Shown piece after piece: positions 22,447 to 24,028 of a stretch of DNA of 24,028 nucleotides. The notes below the pieces were generated by a model. That model made no database searches, was not told the DNA's origin, and worked only from the letters and a program-made list of their open reading frames with translations. Where the stretch lies: positions 135,871 through 159,898 of the forward strand of contig DHQL01000010.1 in NCBI GenBank assembly GCA_002408085.1. The letters are read 5' to 3'. The translations under genes were made by a program, and so were the position numbers. Position 1 is the first letter of the stretch; each line of letters begins with the position of its first letter. The DNA comes from Spirochaeta sp. UBA5339 (GTDB taxonomy: Bacteria; Spirochaetota; Spirochaetia; DSM-2461).

Positions 22447-23826
22447 CTAGAGAGCCAGCACCAGGTCGATGTTTTCAAGGTTTGCAACCAGGGCTTTCAG
22501 AAAGCGGCCGGCGGGTGCGCCGTCGGTGGCCTGGTGATCAAAGGTCAGACTCAGTCCCAGATGGGGGACAAACTTCACATCCTCCCCGGCCATCACAGGC
22601 TTGGGCTGAATGTTGCAGACACCAAGGATTCCGACTTCAGGTTTATTCAGAACGGGGGTGAAGCTTTCGATTCCCATGGCCCCCAGGTTGGTAATGGTAA
22701 AGGTACCGCCCGAGAGTTCCTCGGGATCGATCTGTCCCTCAAGACACCTGCCGAAGAGTCTCTTGCTCTCGGCTCCCAGCTCTTTAAGGCTAAGTGAATC
22801 GGCGTAGCGGATAACGGGAACCATCAGGCCCCGGGGAGTATCCACAGCGCATCCCAGGTGGATGGACTTGAACTGTACGATCTTGTCTCCCAGCCAGTGG
22901 GCGTTGAGTTCGGGGAAGTCCTTCAGGGTCCGGGCTGTTACCATCATAACAAGGTCGTTGATGGTGATTCCCTGGAGTCCCATGGCCTCGGGGGAGTTCT
23001 TAAGCCGCTTTCTCATGGCCATGATTCTTGTGGCATCGGCTGAGGTGTTCATTGTCAGCTGGGCTGTCTGAGTGATGGACTCGAGCATTCTTGCGGCTGT
23101 TACCTTGCGCACGCCCTTCACCTTGATCTCCTCCACCTCTCCGGGGAAGTCCGCGGTAAATGCGGCACCGGCAGAAGCTGCGGGAGCGGCAGGAGCATCT
23201 GTCAGGTCCGACTTGAGAACCCGGCCTCCAAGTCCTGTTCCCTGTGCGGGAGCACTCTTGCCGGTCTTGATCAGCTCTTCCATGGCTGCGGGAGTCAGGG
23301 GAGCCTGTCCCTCAAGGGCTGTCATAACATCACGTTCGATAATACGTCCGTCGGGGCCTGTACCGGCCAGCTTGTCCAGGGCCACGGCCTTGGCGGCGGC
23401 CAGGTTTCTGGCGCGGGGAGAAGCAAATCCACCGGCTTCGCCTGCTGCAGAAGGAGCGGCGGCGGGTGCGGAAGGAGCTGCGGGAGCGGCCGCGGGAGTG
23501 TCAGCTGCAGGAGCTGCGGGTGCCTCTTCGGCGGGAGCGGGTGCGTCACCGGAACCGAGTTCTGCCAGAAGTCCGGAAATATCCTCTCCGGCCTCACCGA
23601 TAATCGCCATGGGCTGCATTACAGGTACATCATCATCCACCTGAAAGAGCTGCTTCAGAAGTACTCCCGAAGCTGTAGATTCCACTGTTACCGTTGCTTT
23701 ATCAGTTTCCGCCTCACAGAGTACATCCCCTGTATTAACGGCGTCGCCTTCAGATTTTGTCCATTCAAGTATGATACAGGACTCTACCGAGTTTCCGGCT
23801 TTCGGCATCACAACTATTTCTGCCAT
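22447..23826 (-). CDS. Dihydrolipoamide acyltransferase (E2)
   Basis: The 459-residue core subunit of the complex. An N-terminal lipoyl domain (1-80) has the ETDKAT motif with the lipoylated Lys43. A long Ala/Pro linker (about 94-133) gives the lipoyl arm mobility. A peripheral-subunit-binding domain (134-170, ASPRARNLAAAKAVALDKL then GTGPDGRIIERDV) is followed by a second, shorter segment of the same pattern (176-208, LTPAAMEELIKTG ... GTGLGGRVLKSDL). The acyltransferase domain (about 235-459) has TITNLGAMGIESFTPVLNKP and the active-site DHQATDGAPAGRF (His431, Asp435). AAGGAGAGG precedes the ATG. It is the first gene of the operon, upstream of E3 and E1. The acyl group is not readable from sequence but acetyl is most likely. 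Confidence 0.94.
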   Translation of the reverse strand: MAEIVVMPKAGNSVESCIILEWTKSEGDAVNTGDVLCEAETDKATVTVESTASGVLLKQLFQVDDDVPVMQPMAIIGEAGEDISGLLAELGSGDAPAPAEEAPAAPAADTPAAAPAAPSAPAAAPSAAGEAGGFASPRARNLAAAKAVALDKLAGTGPDGRIIERDVMTALEGQAPLTPAAMEELIKTGKSAPAQGTGLGGRVLKSDLTDAPAAPAASAGAAFTADFPGEVEEIKVKGVRKVTAARMLESITQTAQLTMNTSADATRIMAMRKRLKNSPEAMGLQGITINDLVMMVTARTLKDFPELNAHWLGDKIVQFKSIHLGCAVDTPRGLMVPVIRYADSLSLKELGAESKRLFGRCLEGQIDPEELSGGTFTITNLGAMGIESFTPVLNKPEVGILGVCNIQPKPVMAGEDVKFVPHLGLSLTFDHQATDGAPAGRFLKALVANLENIDLVLAL

Positions 23827-23865
23827 TGACCTCTCCTTATGTTTTATCCTTATTTCAAGGACTTT

Positions 23866-23909
23866 TTTCTAACAAAACTCTTTTCTAACTTTTACATATA
23901 ACTTTCTAA
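23866..23909 (-). repeat. Three TTTCTAA repeats upstream of the E2 gene
   Basis: TTTCTAA occurs at 23866-23872, 23882-23888 and 23903-23909, always in the same direction (minus: TTAGAAA), with start-to-start distances of 16 and 21 nt. They lie between the candidate promoter and the E2 ATG and could be regulator sites. The region is AT-rich, so chance is possible. Confidence 0.35.
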
Positions 23910-23918
23910 TCACTTTCG

Positions 23919-23947
23919 ATATTATTTCAATACACCTTCCAATGCAA
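23919..23947 (-). promoter_or_regulatory. Candidate promoter of the E2-E3-E1 operon
   Basis: On the minus strand TTGCAT (23947-23942), a 17-nt spacer and TAATAT (23924-23919) are the best sigma-70-like pair in the 202-bp AT-rich stretch before E2. Both boxes are only four of six matches. The leader would be about 85 nt. Confidence 0.35.
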
Positions 23948-24006
23948 TACTTTTCTTTCATGAATTCCCCAAATAGATAAAAAAAAATCTAAAACATTAT
24001 TGAAAT

Positions 24007-24026
24007 GAGGGGATGGGCGATCCCTC
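24007..24026 (-). terminator. Possible terminator hairpin of an upstream gene at the window edge
   Basis: GAGGGGAT (24007-24014) and ATCCCTC (24020-24026) pair with one bulged G around a 5-nt loop. On the minus strand AT-rich sequence follows, but the T-run (23987-23979) is about 20 nt away. It may end a gene outside the window. Confidence 0.3.
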
Positions 24027-24028
24027 CC

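Noticed and set aside
23072..23644. Ala/Ser-rich open frame opposite E2
   Set aside because: It mirrors the Ala/Pro linker of E2 and has no independent support.
23974..23991. TAGAT-A8-ATCTA dyad as a terminator or operator
   Set aside because: The arms are only 5 bp and AT-only except one pair each; this is expected by chance in poly-A-rich DNA.
1..24028. CRISPR arrays, tRNA or rRNA genes, insertion sequences, phage or toxin-antitoxin genes
   Set aside because: None was found on reading both strands; all long frames are explained by chromosomal metabolic, transport or regulatory genes.

Overview
The window looks like chromosomal DNA from a free-living bacterium, most likely a spirochaete (Spirochaetaceae-like). 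This assignment is inference from gene content. The clues are a ~955-residue glutamate dehydrogenase with a long N-terminal regulatory region, a fused E1 alpha-beta dehydrogenase, sugar-binding proteins whose mature end begins ASGQTE-like, a DTW-domain protein, and a TonB system with a tandem FMN-binding exported protein. No 16S rRNA, tRNA, CRISPR array, insertion sequence or phage gene was seen. Coding regions are of moderate G+C and most intergenic regions are AT-rich.

Layout. (1) Positions 2-3943, plus strand: the 3' end of a TonB gene, a TonB-dependent outer-membrane receptor, a small lipoprotein and a periplasmic protein with two FMN-binding domains. This is an envelope uptake or redox cluster. 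(2) 3954-4691, minus: a DTW-domain tRNA-modification protein that shares its 3' end with the terminator of the FMN gene. (3) 4812-6852, plus: a D-2-hydroxyacid dehydrogenase followed by an LrgA/LrgB membrane pair, plausibly a unit that makes and moves small hydroxyacids or pyruvate. (4) 6945-15315, minus: in transcription order, a YesN-type response regulator, a YesM-type histidine kinase, a membrane-anchored sugar-binding protein, a sugar ABC ATPase, a permease and a soluble binding protein, closed by a strong terminator. The first three overlap by 4 nt each and resemble the XylFII-LytS-YesN three-component sensing systems, here placed directly before the transporter they probably control. 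(5) 15326-18193, minus: the large glutamate dehydrogenase, 10 nt upstream of the response regulator, with its own promoter and a structured leader. (6) 18558-23826, minus: a 2-oxoacid (probably pyruvate) dehydrogenase operon in the order E2, E3, fused E1, closed by a strong terminator.

Together the genes suggest carbohydrate sensing and import feeding pyruvate metabolism, with 2-hydroxyacid exchange and amino-acid catabolism nearby. The least expected signals are in the RNA and promoters. They are a leader before glutamate dehydrogenase that can pair with its own ribosome binding site, two probable leaderless genes driven by extended -10 promoters, a hairpin that could bridge a distant Shine-Dalgarno site to the lrgA start, and intercistronic stem-loops before the last genes of two operons. 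The protein oddities are a charged coiled-coil tail on the sugar permease and a second peripheral-subunit-binding-like segment in E2. Nothing here is clearly a wholly new system.
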